The notes: generated by a model not told the origin, from the sequence alone. A stretch of DNA of 64,000 nt from Vespula vulgaris (GCF_905475345.1 NC_066609.1:3001001-3065000); one strand, 5' to 3'; shown: positions 9,703-26,220, counted from the first letter of the stretch. Program-made: numbers and translations.

Positions 9703-9900
9703 AAGAGGAAGAAAGAAGGAAGAGAGAGAGAGATAGGGAGGAGGTTTAAGAAGGGGGTTTAAGAAGGAGCGCGGTGCAAGAAAGAGTGGAAGGAAAGCGA
9801 GAAAAGAAGAGGGAAAGGAAGATGAAGGTAAAGTGGGAGGAACGATGAGGGTAGCTAGAGAGGGAGCAGAGAGGGGAGAGGGGGTAGTAGGGACGAGCAG
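9703..9900 (+). promoter_or_regulatory. 200-bp GAGA/purine tract upstream of putative start
   Basis: Nearly all purines on the + strand: GAAG and GA repeats, a duplicated GGTTTAAGAAGG-type word near 9744-9767, then GAGGGGAGAGGGGG. It ends where a CpG-rich stretch begins (GACGAGCAGCGTCGCGGCGCG). Purine tracts of this kind directly upstream of CpG-rich initiators are common at insect GAGA-type promoters. Here the role is inferred from position. Confidence 0.35.
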
Positions 9901-10715
9901 CGTCGCGGCGCGTCACGTCGAGAGGAAGAGAGAGGGAAAGAGTGAGCCGCCGTGGCTCAGGTTCGAGTCAGTCTGCGTCCGCCAGTCGTCGCGACGTCCT
10001 CGCGAAACCGTCGATTCCCTCTTTGCGACTAGCTGGCCCTCCTCCTCGTCGTCTTACGACTCCTGCGTACATCATAGAATTTTCAAATACTTTAAGAGGC
10101 ACTTCTTGCTTTTTACAATTTTCGACAAATTTCCAATAAAGTAATTCTCATACTTTCCTCTTGATTAAATTCGAAAGAGAAAGTTCTTCGAGTGGTATTC
10201 GTTAATCGTTTGCTCTATCTTTCTCGGGAAAGTGTTGAAGAAGCTACATATAATAATATATTTTATTATTTTGACGTTTGGAAAAAAGCATCGCCGAGAC
10301 TAGAAGATACAGAGAGACAGTGATATCGGTGAGATATAAGAGAAAGTGAAGATATAATATCGAAAGAGGGAAAAGAAAAAGAGAAGATTTTTCTTTCACG
10401 GAAGATAATATCGACTGTTTTCGAAAACTCTGCCCTCTAGAACGCTCCATTTTCTCTAGCTTTTTTTTTCCTTCGACGACGTATAAACTTCCTTAGCTTT
10501 TACGCTCTTATCGCATTCGTATAAAAAGCGGTGACTTTTGAAGGAACTTCGGTAAGCGGAAACTCGGATATACCGTGCACGCTCTTTGAGAGCTTTTCCC
10601 GAGCATCCAGAGTCAGTTCGATCGTTGCTCCATTCGAAGACGACGTCGACGACGACGGATGGGTCCCCCGTTTTGATCTCCCATCGAAGATCTGCTATCC
10701 CTCTGCTACTTTCTG
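9901..10715 (+). promoter_or_regulatory. Candidate promoter region with initiator and TATA words
   Basis: Three core-promoter words are visible: TCAGTC with its A at 9970 in CpG-rich sequence, TATAAAAAG at 10520-10528, and TCAGTT with its A at 10615. None is paired at canonical spacing: no TATA lies 30 bases before either initiator and no exact DPE lies at +28. A start at 10615 would make a 100-nt exon ending at the GTAAGT donor at 10715. Upstream lies the GAGA tract. The evidence suits a dispersed or GAGA-type promoter, but all parts are short motifs. Confidence 0.3.
10615..10714 (+). other. Candidate untranslated first exon
   Basis: It would run from the initiator A (TCAGTT) to a consensus donor TTTCT|GTAAGT. 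It contains GAC/GTC repeats and a single ATG near 10659 followed within five codons by TGA, so it would be 5' UTR. If real, the transcript enters a long intron, since no acceptor-plus-exon of comparable quality appears until 58763. Donor words of this quality also occur by chance in 64 kb. Confidence 0.2.
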
Positions 10716-10720
10716 TAAGT

Positions 10721-12170
10721 AAACTTCGAACATATAAACTTGCTTCGATACACTTTTCTTTTTTCTCTCTTTTTTTTTTATCTGAACAGTTTAATGATAT
10801 CCGAGAGAACGTTGATACTCACCTTAGAAAAAATTTGTTCTAGCGTTAAATACAGTATGAGTCGATAGAGTTCCTCGCTGATTTTTATTTTTTTTTTCCA
10901 ATCGTCAAAAACAGGTTATAAATACGTTTTCAATAAATAACATCCGACGAATCGAACGAATCCTCGTGCTAATACCTTTAATCGAGGAGATTAATTCGCA
11001 CGGAATTTCGCAGCTGCCGAATCGAGCGGATTTATTATAGATTTCATGATACGTCTACCGATTCGATTTAACTCCAACGATCTCGTTATTAATTCCCGAG
11101 ATATTTACGGCCGATGAACGTTGATAATAATTCCTAGCTCGAAGAAATAAGAAAAAATTCATGGATCGTTTTCGAAAAATTGTAAGGTTTTTCTTTTTTT
11201 CCGAGAAACGGTAATTCGTATCGTTCCTTTCCGCGTTGAACGGTTGACCGTCGCGATACTCGACATTGGGAGATCGTAATTAAATTCTTTCACCATTGCT
11301 AATGACTTTTGGCACTCGGTGTTCGTCGGACACATATGTTATTTAAATTTAAACGCGACTTATTTATTAACGTCGTTGGGAAAGCATGTTGCGTTTAGTA
11401 AAGTAGACTACTACCTCGCTCTCAATTATTGGCAATCTTCGAAACGATCATACTCTTTTGTATTTTAAACGAAAAAGAAGAAAGAGAGAGAGAGAGAGGG
11501 GAGGAAATATTTTTTCGATCAGCGATCGATTAAAATGCTACCGGTGTTGATCGTAAATGCCGCATTAATGTTTCGCGGGATGTTAATGCGCGACCACGGA
11601 AATTATTTATTCAGCGAGCGTGCATTAACGAACCTTCGGCCGTAAATTACCGAGCGTGCGATGCGACGGACTTATCTGCATCGATGACAACTCGGCCGCA
11701 CACCGCTACCTACGAGCGTTTACGTGCCGGTGGAGGCGCGTGCTAGTCGTGAAATGCAAGCGCATTAATAAAACATCGCGGCGGAATTGAAAATCGCACT
11801 GTGAAAAACTGCGGATTGCGGTCGATTGGCGGGGATGAAGAAAATGGAGAAAAAAAGAGGGAAAAAATAAAAGAGAGAGAAACGAAGCAGCGATTGGATC
11901 GTACGGAATGCGTTTTCGACGTTCATTTAACTTTAATTAAATATTAAATATTCCGTCGACGCGAAAATTACGCTACGATTCGAGGGTAGGAAATTTTCTG
12001 CTCCTTTTTCGGCTCGTCCCGTCCCATAAAGCAGAGTAAGTAAAGCTGTGAGTGGATAGACCAGGCGAGAAGTAGGAGGATTAATTTGGCGATTATATTC
12101 ACTGTAAATCAACTCCGGCGCTACCGCTCGGCGAATTTCACAATTTAATCTTCGGCGACACTCGTGCGAT
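10721..12170. other. Noncoding stretch with GCATTAA cluster
   Basis: No gene seen. Between 11540 and 11780 the word GCATTAA or its complement occurs four times (11562, 11583, 11622, 11762), the last as GCATTAATAAAAC, in CpG-rich single-copy sequence. A short GA tract lies near 11480 and purine runs near 11850. This may be a Hox-type enhancer or chance. Confidence 0.5.
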
Positions 12171-12268
12171 ACGTCGTCGTCGTCGTCGGCGTCTGCGTCG
12201 TCGACGACGGCGACGAGGACGACGACGAAAACGACGACGAGAACGACGACGCTGAACGACGACGCTGA
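12171..12268. repeat. (CGT)n/(GAC)n trinucleotide palindrome
   Basis: CGT units (12171-12202) switch to GAC units (12203-12268) through the perfect palindrome CGTCGTCGACGACG at 12196-12209. Around it, 12178-12195 and 12210-12227 pair at 14 of 18 positions, giving a 50-bp imperfect hairpin. The right arm continues as (GAC)n with two GCTGAAC insertions. It has no open-frame support as protein. Confidence 0.85.
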
Positions 12269-12388
12269 ACGTTAAGTCTCTTTAAGCACGCACGAAACAT
12301 TTTCTCACGAAATCTGCTACGGCCAGGCCAAAAGTTAACGTTAAACTCGGGAATGCATGGTATATCCTAGTTTTCGAGTAAATTAGCA

Positions 12389-12429
12389 AGAGAAAGAGAG
12401 AAAGAGAGAGTAAGAGAGAAAGAGGGAGA
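12389..12429 (+). repeat. GA-rich microsatellite
   Basis: AGAGAAAGAGAG-type purine run with one T interruption. Confidence 0.85.
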
Positions 12430-12766
12430 TATAAACCCGACGAAGACAGTTCTTAGTTTCTGCAGACCTTCGTGTGTACTATACGCGTTTCAAAGTTCAA
12501 GATTTATGCGAGCCACCGTTGTAACCGCACCTGTATGGAGTTTCGCGAGTTGTCTGACAACGTGGATTGAAAAAAATGCTCTCGCGTAGTTTCTTTCTCC
12601 TTCCGCATTTTCTCAATCTGCCGACAAATTACTGAAGTCAAGCTATTTTGTTAATCTCTGAGATTTCCCATTGCACGTTGTTTCTCCGAACGAAATATTT
12701 TGATTGAATTAAATCAAGGGTTTTCGTCGGGATTAAAAATTACAGGGGCTTTTTAAAATTGTACAA

Positions 12767-12777
12767 GAGAGAGAGAG

Positions 12778-12820
<43 letters not shown>

Positions 12821-12853
12821 GAGAGGGAGAGAGAGAGAGAGAGAGAGAGAAAG
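12767..12853. repeat. Compound (GA)n(TAGA)n(GA)n microsatellite
   Basis: (GA)7, then about ten TAGA tetranucleotides (12779-12820), then (GA)n with one GG interruption. It explains the Ser-Leu and Tyr-Leu-Ser-Ile runs of the - strand open frame across it. Confidence 0.95.
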
Positions 12854-14361
12854 ATGAAATCTTTTCTCGCCGTTTCTTCCTCTTCGTCGTCATCGTCGTA
12901 TTCGAAGTACGATTCTTTCCTCCCCGACGGGGAATACAGCTCGCTTTACTTCTGACGAGCGTATATTTTCCAATATCTTCTGAATGGAACATCCAATCGA
13001 ACTGCGCCTTTTAACTGCATGAAACATTGCAGGCAACTCCTTCCGTATTTGCCTTTCAGCTTCGTCTAGCGTTGTGAAAGAGCTGCAGACTTTTGTACGG
13101 TGTTTCCGCGTTTCTTAAAAAATGCCCTTATTTTACTCGAACGTGTAGTATAAATAGATCGATGCATCACTCCGATATCGAACGATCGTACGGGCGTTCG
13201 TTTTTACGCTTTACTTTGCGAAACGCAATGTCTAAATTTCATTCTGAAAAGAACACAGATAAGAATTAGTCTTTTATTTTTAGCCTTTGAATCTTCGAAT
13301 CTAAAATAGGATGTAAATTCGTCTGACAAAAGTACGTCTCGTATCATCCCTTCGAAAACATTCTACATTCTACATTACTACATTCCGCGGTCTCTTTTGT
13401 GCGTGGAACCCGATAATGAAACAAAAACATTGATAACCATACGCGGATATATTACCACGTCGAATATTATTCCGAATTTACGTCCGCACAGGCGGAACCA
13501 TTGTATTAGATTAATCGCTTATTAAATCACGATAAATATTTCACGAATATCCCGTTGAAGAGAGGCCGCTCGGCCACATTTGCAAACTGCATTCTTGGTT
13601 AATGGCCATTGTGAAGGTGCACCGCTGGTTCATGCGCGGCATCCGTTCGTGTCAACGTAAATATTTTCGTTACGACTTTCTCTATCCCCTCTCTCTCTCT
13701 CTCTGACCCCCTTTTTCTCTTTTCGGAACGAGATTTTTTTTAATTAACGTCACAGGAAATACAAAAATATCTGTGCAACGTTTATTATATTATTCGTATT
13801 AATGATAGAAAAGTTATCGTTCGATAATATTTATGGAATTTAGCTGGAAGATGTTTATTTCATTCGCTGTACGTTTTCGAAATGGGATTATCGTTCATCG
13901 ATACGTTAATAGTAAAAATCGAATTATATCTTGGACAAATTAATAAATCCATCGTGCGATAAAAGCGATTTTAATTTCGTTTGCGAAAGGTACATAGAAA
14001 GAACGGGCGGGTTTCTACGACTTTTAAAGAGACAGAGAAAAAGAAAGGAAAGTCGAACGTAGATGGGGTATCTTTAGTGCGAGCTATTAGCTTAGTAACA
14101 GAGACACTAAATGATGTTCTCTGTTCTGTCACTCGGTACTACTGCAAAAAGCGATACGTTTGAATCGAAATGATCCATTGTACCGATTCTATACGAGAGT
14201 TACGTAGAGCACGCGTGGTTTCGATGTAAATGCCTCTGGTGGTCGACTGCGTACTTCGTAATTTCGCTACGGCGAATACCAATATCGGGCCGAGCAACGA
14301 AATTTTCGCCGTTACGATTTCATCTCTTATCCGTACTACCGTGATGTCGAGTGATCGTCAA
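12854..14361. other. Noncoding stretch, no gene seen
   Basis: Holds a (CT)8 at 13689-13704 and a single-copy block at 13490-13660 with GGCCATTGTG, GGTTAATGGCC and CATTTGCAAAC words that could be SOX or other factor sites. No splice-supported exon or domain is visible. Confidence 0.6.
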
Positions 14362-14410
14362 AGAGAGAGAAAGAGAGAGAGAGATAGATAGATAGATAGA
14401 GAGAGAGAGG

Positions 14411-14450
<40 letters not shown>

Positions 14451-14549
14451 TAGAAAGAGGCAATCCTTTCTACGTGATACGAAAAACTCGAGAAAATTGC
14501 AATGGAACGCGATTAACTTCCGAGAGAGAGAGAGAGGGAGAGAGAGAGA
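14362..14549 (+). repeat. GA/GATA microsatellites
   Basis: Block 14362-14459 is GA with three GATA units and AAA interruptions. Block 14522-14549 is (GA)n with one GG. Both lie in AT-balanced single-copy sequence. Confidence 0.9.
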
Positions 14550-19189
<4,640 letters not shown>

Positions 19190-19190
<1 letters not shown>

Positions 19191-19510
19191 AATGGTAGTG
19201 GTGGCGGCGCCAGGGTAGCAACACCACCACCACTTGCTGCCGTTGCTTACCGAAGTGGATTGGCTATTATCAAATTCGTTTTGAATAAACGAAATAATGA
19301 ATTCAATGGCTGAGAAGCTGAATAAATTTCCAATGTGGTACGGCGCCGCTATTATTTATATATTATTTGCATTGGGCTTTGTTGGTTCGATTATTATTTA
19401 TTTACATGAGAGAATAATTATATCAAAGGCTCCGGTTATCGCGAACGTTTCTCTGACCTTCTCATTTTATACAAATACATTGACGGAGGAAGCGATTTCG
19501 TAAAATGGTA
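19190..19510 (+). promoter_or_regulatory. Single-copy block with POU-SOX composite and small open frame
   Basis: ATTTGCAT (19365-19372) and CTTTGTT (19377-19383) stand 4 bp apart, a POU octamer next to a SOX core. The same DNA is open on + from 19297 to 19503 for 68 codons, with a hydrophobic stretch (about residues 15-41, WYGAAIIYILFALGFVGSII onwards) that would make one membrane helix, followed by HER. No homologue comes to mind and no splice sites flank it. GGT/CCA trinucleotide clusters lie at 19193-19240. The regulatory reading seems likelier than the coding one. Confidence 0.25.
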
Positions 19511-22206
19511 TACGGTTTCGCGATGGTTAATAAACTCGGGATGATCTATGTTCTCGGAATCTCCCATAGCGCGATTCTCTCGGATCGAACTTCTCTCCCC
19601 AAAGTCACGATTACAAAGGATCTTATGGACGAGCAAGACGATTAATCTTTACCGGAGAGTCGCGTTTACGTAACAATAGATATATTATCTCGGAGAGTAG
19701 TCGGTACGCTCGAAACGATCTCAGGAAGTCTATTATACTTCTGCCAGGCTTGGCTCCCTCGCTAATTAATCACACGGTAGAATGATTAAAAACTGGTTAA
19801 CATGGGCCGGGGGCAAGTGGTAGCATTCGAGTGCTCGGCTATCATCCGAGAAAGAAGAACGAACGTTCAGGGAACGAGGAGAGTTCACAACAAAGCCCTT
19901 TGTATAGGTACGATGTGTTGTGTCATGCTCGTAGGGATCGTACGAGGAGTCGAGTACTAATCGTTCGTCGTAATGCGAACTATGGATAATGCTCGATCGG
20001 ATGCGCTAAGATAGCCTTCGTTGTCTTCGAACCTGTCGAGGATCCCCTCTGATTACTTTCGACGAGTTCAATGCGGAAAAAGCAAAGAGAAATAAAAGGC
20101 GATACTTTGTTCTGGAAGATTGGTATTTGCTGGAAGCATATGCGTAGCAATATACAAAAAGGGAGAAGTGCATTATCTGTCATCCGCCTTAATTCGACCG
20201 GTTCCTCTTTGATTTAATTTCGTCAACGTTATCACTTGTCATATGTATTTATACATATCATCATTATATATATATATATACTAGCATCTAATATGTTACA
20301 GCAACTTGATACAGAAAGCCAGCCAAAGCGTTGTTTTTACGCTGTTTCATTTGTATTTCGCATAATGCCGATTGATCGTATTATTCATCGGCTAATTCGA
20401 TATACGAATACGCACGCGATTAATTGCGTTTTAACGTTCCGTTTGAAGTTAATCTAAAAGGCATACCTAAAATTTAATCGAATCTTTTTTCTACGGTGAC
20501 GGTTCTCCTTTTTGTTTTCGTTAATAACATCTGTCTTCGTTTGCATCGTTTTATTTAATTTCGATTCGAGTCGAGCAGAGATTTTACCGGGCGAAAGAAC
20601 TTTTTGCGAAGCATGCACATTTCGCACTCGGATACCTTCCGTTCCTGTCGACGTAAATTCGATTCGTCGTTGAAAACGAGCTTGGCTCTTTTGGTAAGTG
20701 CCTCTTCTCGACGCGTTCAGTGATACGAACAGCGCGTAAGGAGACACCGCTCGAAAATGGCGAGACCGTGATCTCGTCTCGATTACCTGCTTCGAAGGTT
20801 TTGCGGAATAGTAGACCGAGATTCCATCTAAACAAATCGTTTCGAAAAACCTACCGACATACCTACTTGTCACTCTTTCGATTATCACTTAACAGGTCGT
20901 TTCTCAAAACCTCGACGGATCTTTCTTCTTTTCATCAAAATGTAACGTCACCTTTCTGCTGACTTTGTTCCTATTTCTATCTAAAAAAAATATTTATTTT
21001 ATTTAACGTTAAGGATAGAGTTTTTCTTGGCAAGATACGACAGCATGAAAATAACAATTTTCAAGATATTTTCGATATCTTTTTTCTCTTTTCCCTATCA
21101 CGTCGTCGTATGCGTAAGACTTTTTTTCCAATTTTAAGAACAAGCGACTCGTAACAACTTGAAGCGACAACAGTCATTCTGTTCGAGCATCGTTAACGAG
21201 CGATGAAACGTAAAGCTGGTTAAAATTTACAGAGAACGTACATCGTTGAAAACACATTTACACCCTTGTACTTAGAAGACTTCGATTAGAAGAAAGCCGA
21301 GCCTTTTCATTTTCGTGTCGCTCGTCTCGCAAAGGGTGGCATAAAACCTTTTGAAAAGTGACGTACGAAGGAGTTAGAGTGCATTCGCCGTAAAGAGGAT
21401 TTGCGAACTGAAATGAAAGTTCCCCGGTTCGTTTCTTGGATTTTCTCGCGATGATCTTTCGCGGGTTGATAAAAGTTTTAGATCTTGGATGATCGCCGAT
21501 TCCTAAATTCTTTGGTAGGAAATCCGTTTCGGGCGCGCGAGTGCCCGTGTCGAAATCAATTACGGCAAAAGAGACGATCGTTATTGGTTCGCGAAAAGTT
21601 TCCTTCGAAATCGCTTTTAACTGGCGTGCCAAGTGCACACTGGGCTCGATTATTAATCTTCTTCTTTTGCGTTATGCCAGGCCGTGGAACTAACTTATTT
21701 TTTTTATAACCATGCAATCGGCCGGACGTCCGATAGGAAGATCCTACCTCGGATTTACCTTGATTTCTTTTTCAAAGCTCGACGAAGACGAGCTCATTTC
21801 GAACGGATGTCCTAGACAGTTGGAAATTGGACAATGTCCCTCTTGGTCCGGATGGATCTTGCCCCCGTATATTTCAAGCCAATCTTTCTTAAGATCTCGA
21901 CACGCTCGTTAAAAAATCCGATGGTTTTTTTCACAACGCGAACGGAATCGGGATGTTGCATCAAGAATTCACCTGGAACTTTTTCCCATTGACTTTAACT
22001 CCTACTATACGGACGAATTCTTCTTTCGGATAAAATCTTGCTATAAAATTTCGTTCGAACGGTATCGTCCTTGAAATCCGTCGTGAACGTTGTCCGTTAG
22101 GTTGTTACGTTGATTTGTCGTAGGAGGAAATTGTCGGGAGAAGCGGTATAAGCGGGATATTCTTTGGAAAAACGAATTTTCTTTAGCGCCCAGGATATTT
22201 TGTCGC
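19511..22206. other. Noncoding stretch, no gene seen
   Basis: Has (TA)8 at 20265-20280. Open frames on both strands between 20450-20960 and 21258-21912 overlap each other. The largest non-repetitive one (21258-21638, -, 126 codons) has no recognisable domain. A consensus donor TTTTG|GTAAGT at 20693 lacks a good partner acceptor. Confidence 0.6.
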
Positions 22207-22256
22207 GCAAACCGAGGCAAACCGGGGCAAACCGAGGCAAACCGAGGCAAACCGAG
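22207..22256 (+). repeat. 10-bp minisatellite, five units
   Basis: Five head-to-tail copies of GCAAACCGAG, one with GGG in place of GAG (22217-22226). The period equals about one DNA turn, so every copy shows the same face. It is followed by TAAAAAAGG and no open frame is supported. Confidence 0.95.
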
Positions 22257-23209
22257 TAAAAAAGGTAGGATAAGAAGAGCCGTGCAAGTTACACCGCAGA
22301 CGATGATTCGGTACACACTCGCGCGCGCGCACACGTACCTATGCGATTCAATTTTCATGGTGTTTACACTAAGCAAGTCACTACCGATAATGACTTGAAC
22401 AAGTTTCTTGCTCAATTTTCTTGCGCTCGGAAAGCCAACTTCGAGGGTAAATGCAGCCGGCGACGTAAAGAAGCTAACGCACGCGAAAACTTCCTAGTAG
22501 TTGCAGTTTTAGCGAGTGCGAACGACTTTCCTTACCTTCGGACGTTCACAGAAGTTCGCACAAACACATTTTTGTTCCCGCGAGATTATAACTTAGGAGT
22601 TTTCGTCTCTCCTTGCTTCGGGCCCTTCTCTCGTTCTTTCGTTTATTTAATTGGACGTTTAAAAAAAAAAAAGAAAGAAAAAATGCGAGAGAACAAACGA
22701 TCGACGGAAAGATACGATGAGAAAATGAAGTAGTACCCGGTACAACTATGTACGAGACTATATACGACCTTTCCAAGGATAAATTGAAATGAAAGAAAAG
22801 TTTGGAGAAAGGTTGAGAGAAAGAGGAGTCTATTGTTACACGTCAGTAACTTGATTATTAATATTCCATTGTCGTTATAACACCGTAACGCATGCATTAA
22901 AGATCACATTGATCTCCCTATTTCTGCATATTTATGAAGTCAACGACGTTATCGATTTACGAGCTCGTACGAGGCTTCCCATCCTCGAGCCTCATACATA
23001 GTACAGCATTTGTTGCTTCGTTAATGATCTGAGTAGTAAAAAGAAAAAAGAAGGAAGAAAAGAGGAAAAGAAAAAAGAAAAAAAAAAGATTGAAAACTCG
23101 AGTTCGATTAAAAATGTAGCACAATCAGCGCGCTAGAGGTTACCGATCAATTTTTTATGCAAATTTTGTCGATTCAATCGCATTCCAGATGATCGAGTTG
23201 AGCAATGCT

Positions 23210-23240
<31 letters not shown>

Positions 23241-24420
23241 CTGTAGCGAGGAGCTACGAGGAGTAGCGAATATAATTAGAACGAGAACGGTCGAGATAAA
23301 TACGCCACGAAAAATCTATTCCCGCGTAAATATCGCTTCGTGTTACTCATCCATGAGTAGGAGGCGGTGGAGGTGGAGGTTGAGACTATCCCAACGACGA
23401 TAAATCAGTGCCACCGTGGTCTTGTACCGACGTCGAATCGGCACACCGGGAACGATGTTTACGATGACAGATTGCCTGCAAAATTATCTACAAGCCGAAG
23501 AAAGGCACGAGTGACGGACTAAGAGAGAACGAGAGAGATAGTCGTATGAATCTATCTCGGAAAATAGAAAGAAATGGCGGGACATAGAGGGCAAAACAAG
23601 CGAGTAAAACGTACATATGCGCTGTTTGCTTAAACGGTCTCGAGATATCGAAGGAGCTATCTTACGCGTATTGCTATGTTTATACAAGGCGTTTCATATT
23701 AAAGCGTTACCAAGAGGATATCAAGTCGAAACGTATGGAAACGTTTGTGTCTTCTTCCTCGAGGAAAAACAAAGGAGATGGTTTTATTCTCGAATAATCA
23801 GGAAATTGTACCTTAAATTCAATCTGTTCCTTAATGCAATTGGAAATGATGTATCGATGGGCTAACGCTTTACGTGAAACATCCTGTACGGATGCGAAGA
23901 TAAAGTTATGCATGGATATGTGGAGAAACACAGAATACACAGATGGGACTTCAATGTCTCAAAGAATCGGATAGTTATTGGTATTTAGAAGAAGAGCATC
24001 GGAGAACCATAAACTTTGACGCTCGAACGATCCTGCTGCTTTCTTCGGTGGAATCGTACTGCGAGGATAGAAGGACGGGCAAAAGAAAGTAGAGAAGAAG
24101 GGATGGGATATGGAGTGCATCTGCATTTAAAGTGGTTGCGCGCTTGCCAGACCCTACTACCTGCGTCAAATCGAAATCACGTGTGCGTCAGAATGCACGC
24201 GCATATACCGAATTGAGTAACACCTAAGAGGAACGCGATCTTCTTATCTCGAGAAAAAGATATAGAGATAGAGATGGAGATAGCGAAGACAATAGAGACG
24301 TTTCGTTTGTTTTATCAACGACTGGTGTTTCGTCGAGCCGGTGTTACGCGCGTGAAATCGAAGAAATTGGGTTTTAGGAATCTGGAAAAAAATAACTTTC
24401 GGACGGTTTCAGCGTCGTAA
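22257..24420. other. Noncoding stretch, no gene seen
   Basis: Contains a CG/CA alternation near 22320, an A-rich purine tract (23037-23089), (GA)12 at 23217-23240 and an octamer ATGCAAAT at 23157-23164. A 130-codon + frame (22341-22733) ends in a Lys/Glu run from an A-rich tract and has no motif. Confidence 0.6.
23217..23240 (+). repeat. (GA)12 microsatellite
   Basis: Uninterrupted 24-bp GA tract. Confidence 0.95.
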
Positions 24421-24432
24421 AATAAGGGAAAC

Positions 24433-24600
24433 ACTGATATATACTGATATATACTAGACTAGACGGATATTAGTCAAGAGTCATCTTAATGTCGTGCGGT
24501 GTAGCGACGCACGCTCCTTCTTCGGCACGGCGTTGTGCATAAATCTAAACACAGAGTTAAGGACAGTAGAGTTAAGGACTCCATTAAGCTTAAGCTTAAG
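24433..24600. repeat. Short tandem duplications and HindIII-type palindrome
   Basis: ACTGATATAT is tandemly doubled at 24433-24452. AGAGTTAAGGAC is repeated 15 bases apart near 24553 and 24568. TTAAGCTTAAGCTTAA at 24584-24599 is a perfect 16-bp palindrome. The cluster suggests local slippage duplications. Confidence 0.75.
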
Positions 24601-26184
24601 TTCGGACGACGGGCGGTGATAAACAAAGGAGCCAATTTGCCAAGAACTCGACTTTGGGAACGGATTTCACGATCGAAACTTTCCTAAAATTGGAATTAAC
24701 GTTTTTATGATATTAACCAACAGTGTCGCCGTATTACGTTGCTTAGAATTCATGAATTTTATATCACGCGTTGGTCTTTCATCAACGCGACTCTATCCGC
24801 GTTACCTTAATTACATTCGTCTTCGTTTAAAGATACCTCATTACGAGAAAGGCATCCCTGTAGCAGGGCTCACGTTCACGCTCAACGTCGTCACGACGCG
24901 ATACATAGTAGCAACTTTTCTTTATTTATCTCGTCCGATATACACGACTCTCCCCATCTTACTTCTGAGATGCCCTCGAAAAAAATAGTCCACTTAATTA
25001 AAGTCATAATTTAGACTCTTTGAAATCAGTTCGTGTTATCTATCAGCCGGATGCGTGCTTTTCAAAAGAATCGCGAATACGCGCGATGACGTACGGCCGT
25101 CAAAAATTCAAAATAACTAAAGTTCGATCTTGTCGAGTTTTGCGTAAATAAAATATCATTTTATTATTTACAAAGATGATTTTGTAGGCAGGTCGTTTGA
25201 AATTAACGCACGATCGGTCTCTCTCTCCCTTTCCCTCCCTCTTTTCTCTTTCGTATCGGCCGTTAATTTTATCGAACGGCTGTCGAACTGTCCGTTGGAA
25301 GGATTAATAAAAGACTTTCGGGCGATCTGGTTAATCTGGTTTACCGTAATTGTGTTCGCCCTAACGAGATCGTACTCTCTGGTAGCTCGCTTGCTCGTGC
25401 GCGCGCGTCATTAATGGCAGTAACGTTGAAGTTGCGAACAAATCGATGTGTGGCAACCGTAGCAATTCATCCCGCTCCAAAGTTCAACAGCTGTTAACGC
25501 CGAGTTGAGACTCGCATTAAGGCCCCCGTATAGCTCTCCAAAGCGATTGGAGCGGCGCCGGGAATGGTAGTCGCCGCTCACCGAGTTTCGTGTTTTCTCG
25601 GTTAAAGCGTAGCGCGTATATCGTTCGACGGAGAACAAGAATGAGAGAATGAGAGAACAAAAAAGGAAACGAAAGAAAGCAAGAAAGAAAGAAATTATTT
25701 ATATTATTCAACCAGGTTATCTCGTAGTAAAAGTCTCTCTCTCTCTCTCCCTCTGTTTCTAATTCTGTATTCGTTGCCTCCCTTAGTTTACATTTTTAAA
25801 TAGATAAAAAGCAATGTGCTCCTCGTCTACTAGTTGTTTCGCCGCAACTTCTTGCACTTCTCTTCGTTTCTCTTCTTCGTTAAAAAACAATTGCTACGAG
25901 TCGACGTTAGACTTAAAAACGCCTTCACAAATTCCATAATCTTTCGCGAATGATTAAAGCGTGTTAACGATGTATCGTTCGGTTTTATACGGTACAAATT
26001 CTAATAATGTTTCTTCCTCCGAGTATTGCACAAGGATATTCGCACTTTGAATTAACGCGTAGTACAAGTAATACGCTTTTAAAGTTCATAATTAAGTTAT
26101 TTTATCAGTCTCGAATCTTTTTCCTTGGAATGCGTTAACTCGGACATTTTGACGTCTTCGCGAACCACGTTCCGTCCACGATGA
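24601..26184. other. Noncoding stretch, no gene seen
   Basis: CT runs near 25221-25253 and 25734-25749. CAACAGCTGTTA, a palindromic E-box word, occurs at 25485-25496 and again at 53845-53856. Open frames are short and overlapping. Confidence 0.6.
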
Positions 26185-26200
26185 AAGCTTAATTAAGCTT
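26185..26200. other. 16-bp perfect palindrome
   Basis: AAGCTTAATTAAGCTT, related in content to the AAGCTT palindrome at 24584-24599. No function is evident. Confidence 0.7.
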
Positions 26201-26220
26201 CGAGTACGAGCTTTTCTCTA

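Noticed and set aside
9950..9980. GGTTCGAGTC, resembling a tRNA B box
   Set aside because: The flanking bases cannot form a T stem, and no A box or acceptor stem is present.
21258..21638. 126-codon - strand frame
   Set aside because: No motif, overlapping + frame, no splice signals.
22207..22256. Possible CRISPR-like array
   Set aside because: Units are directly tandem with no spacers, so it is a minisatellite.
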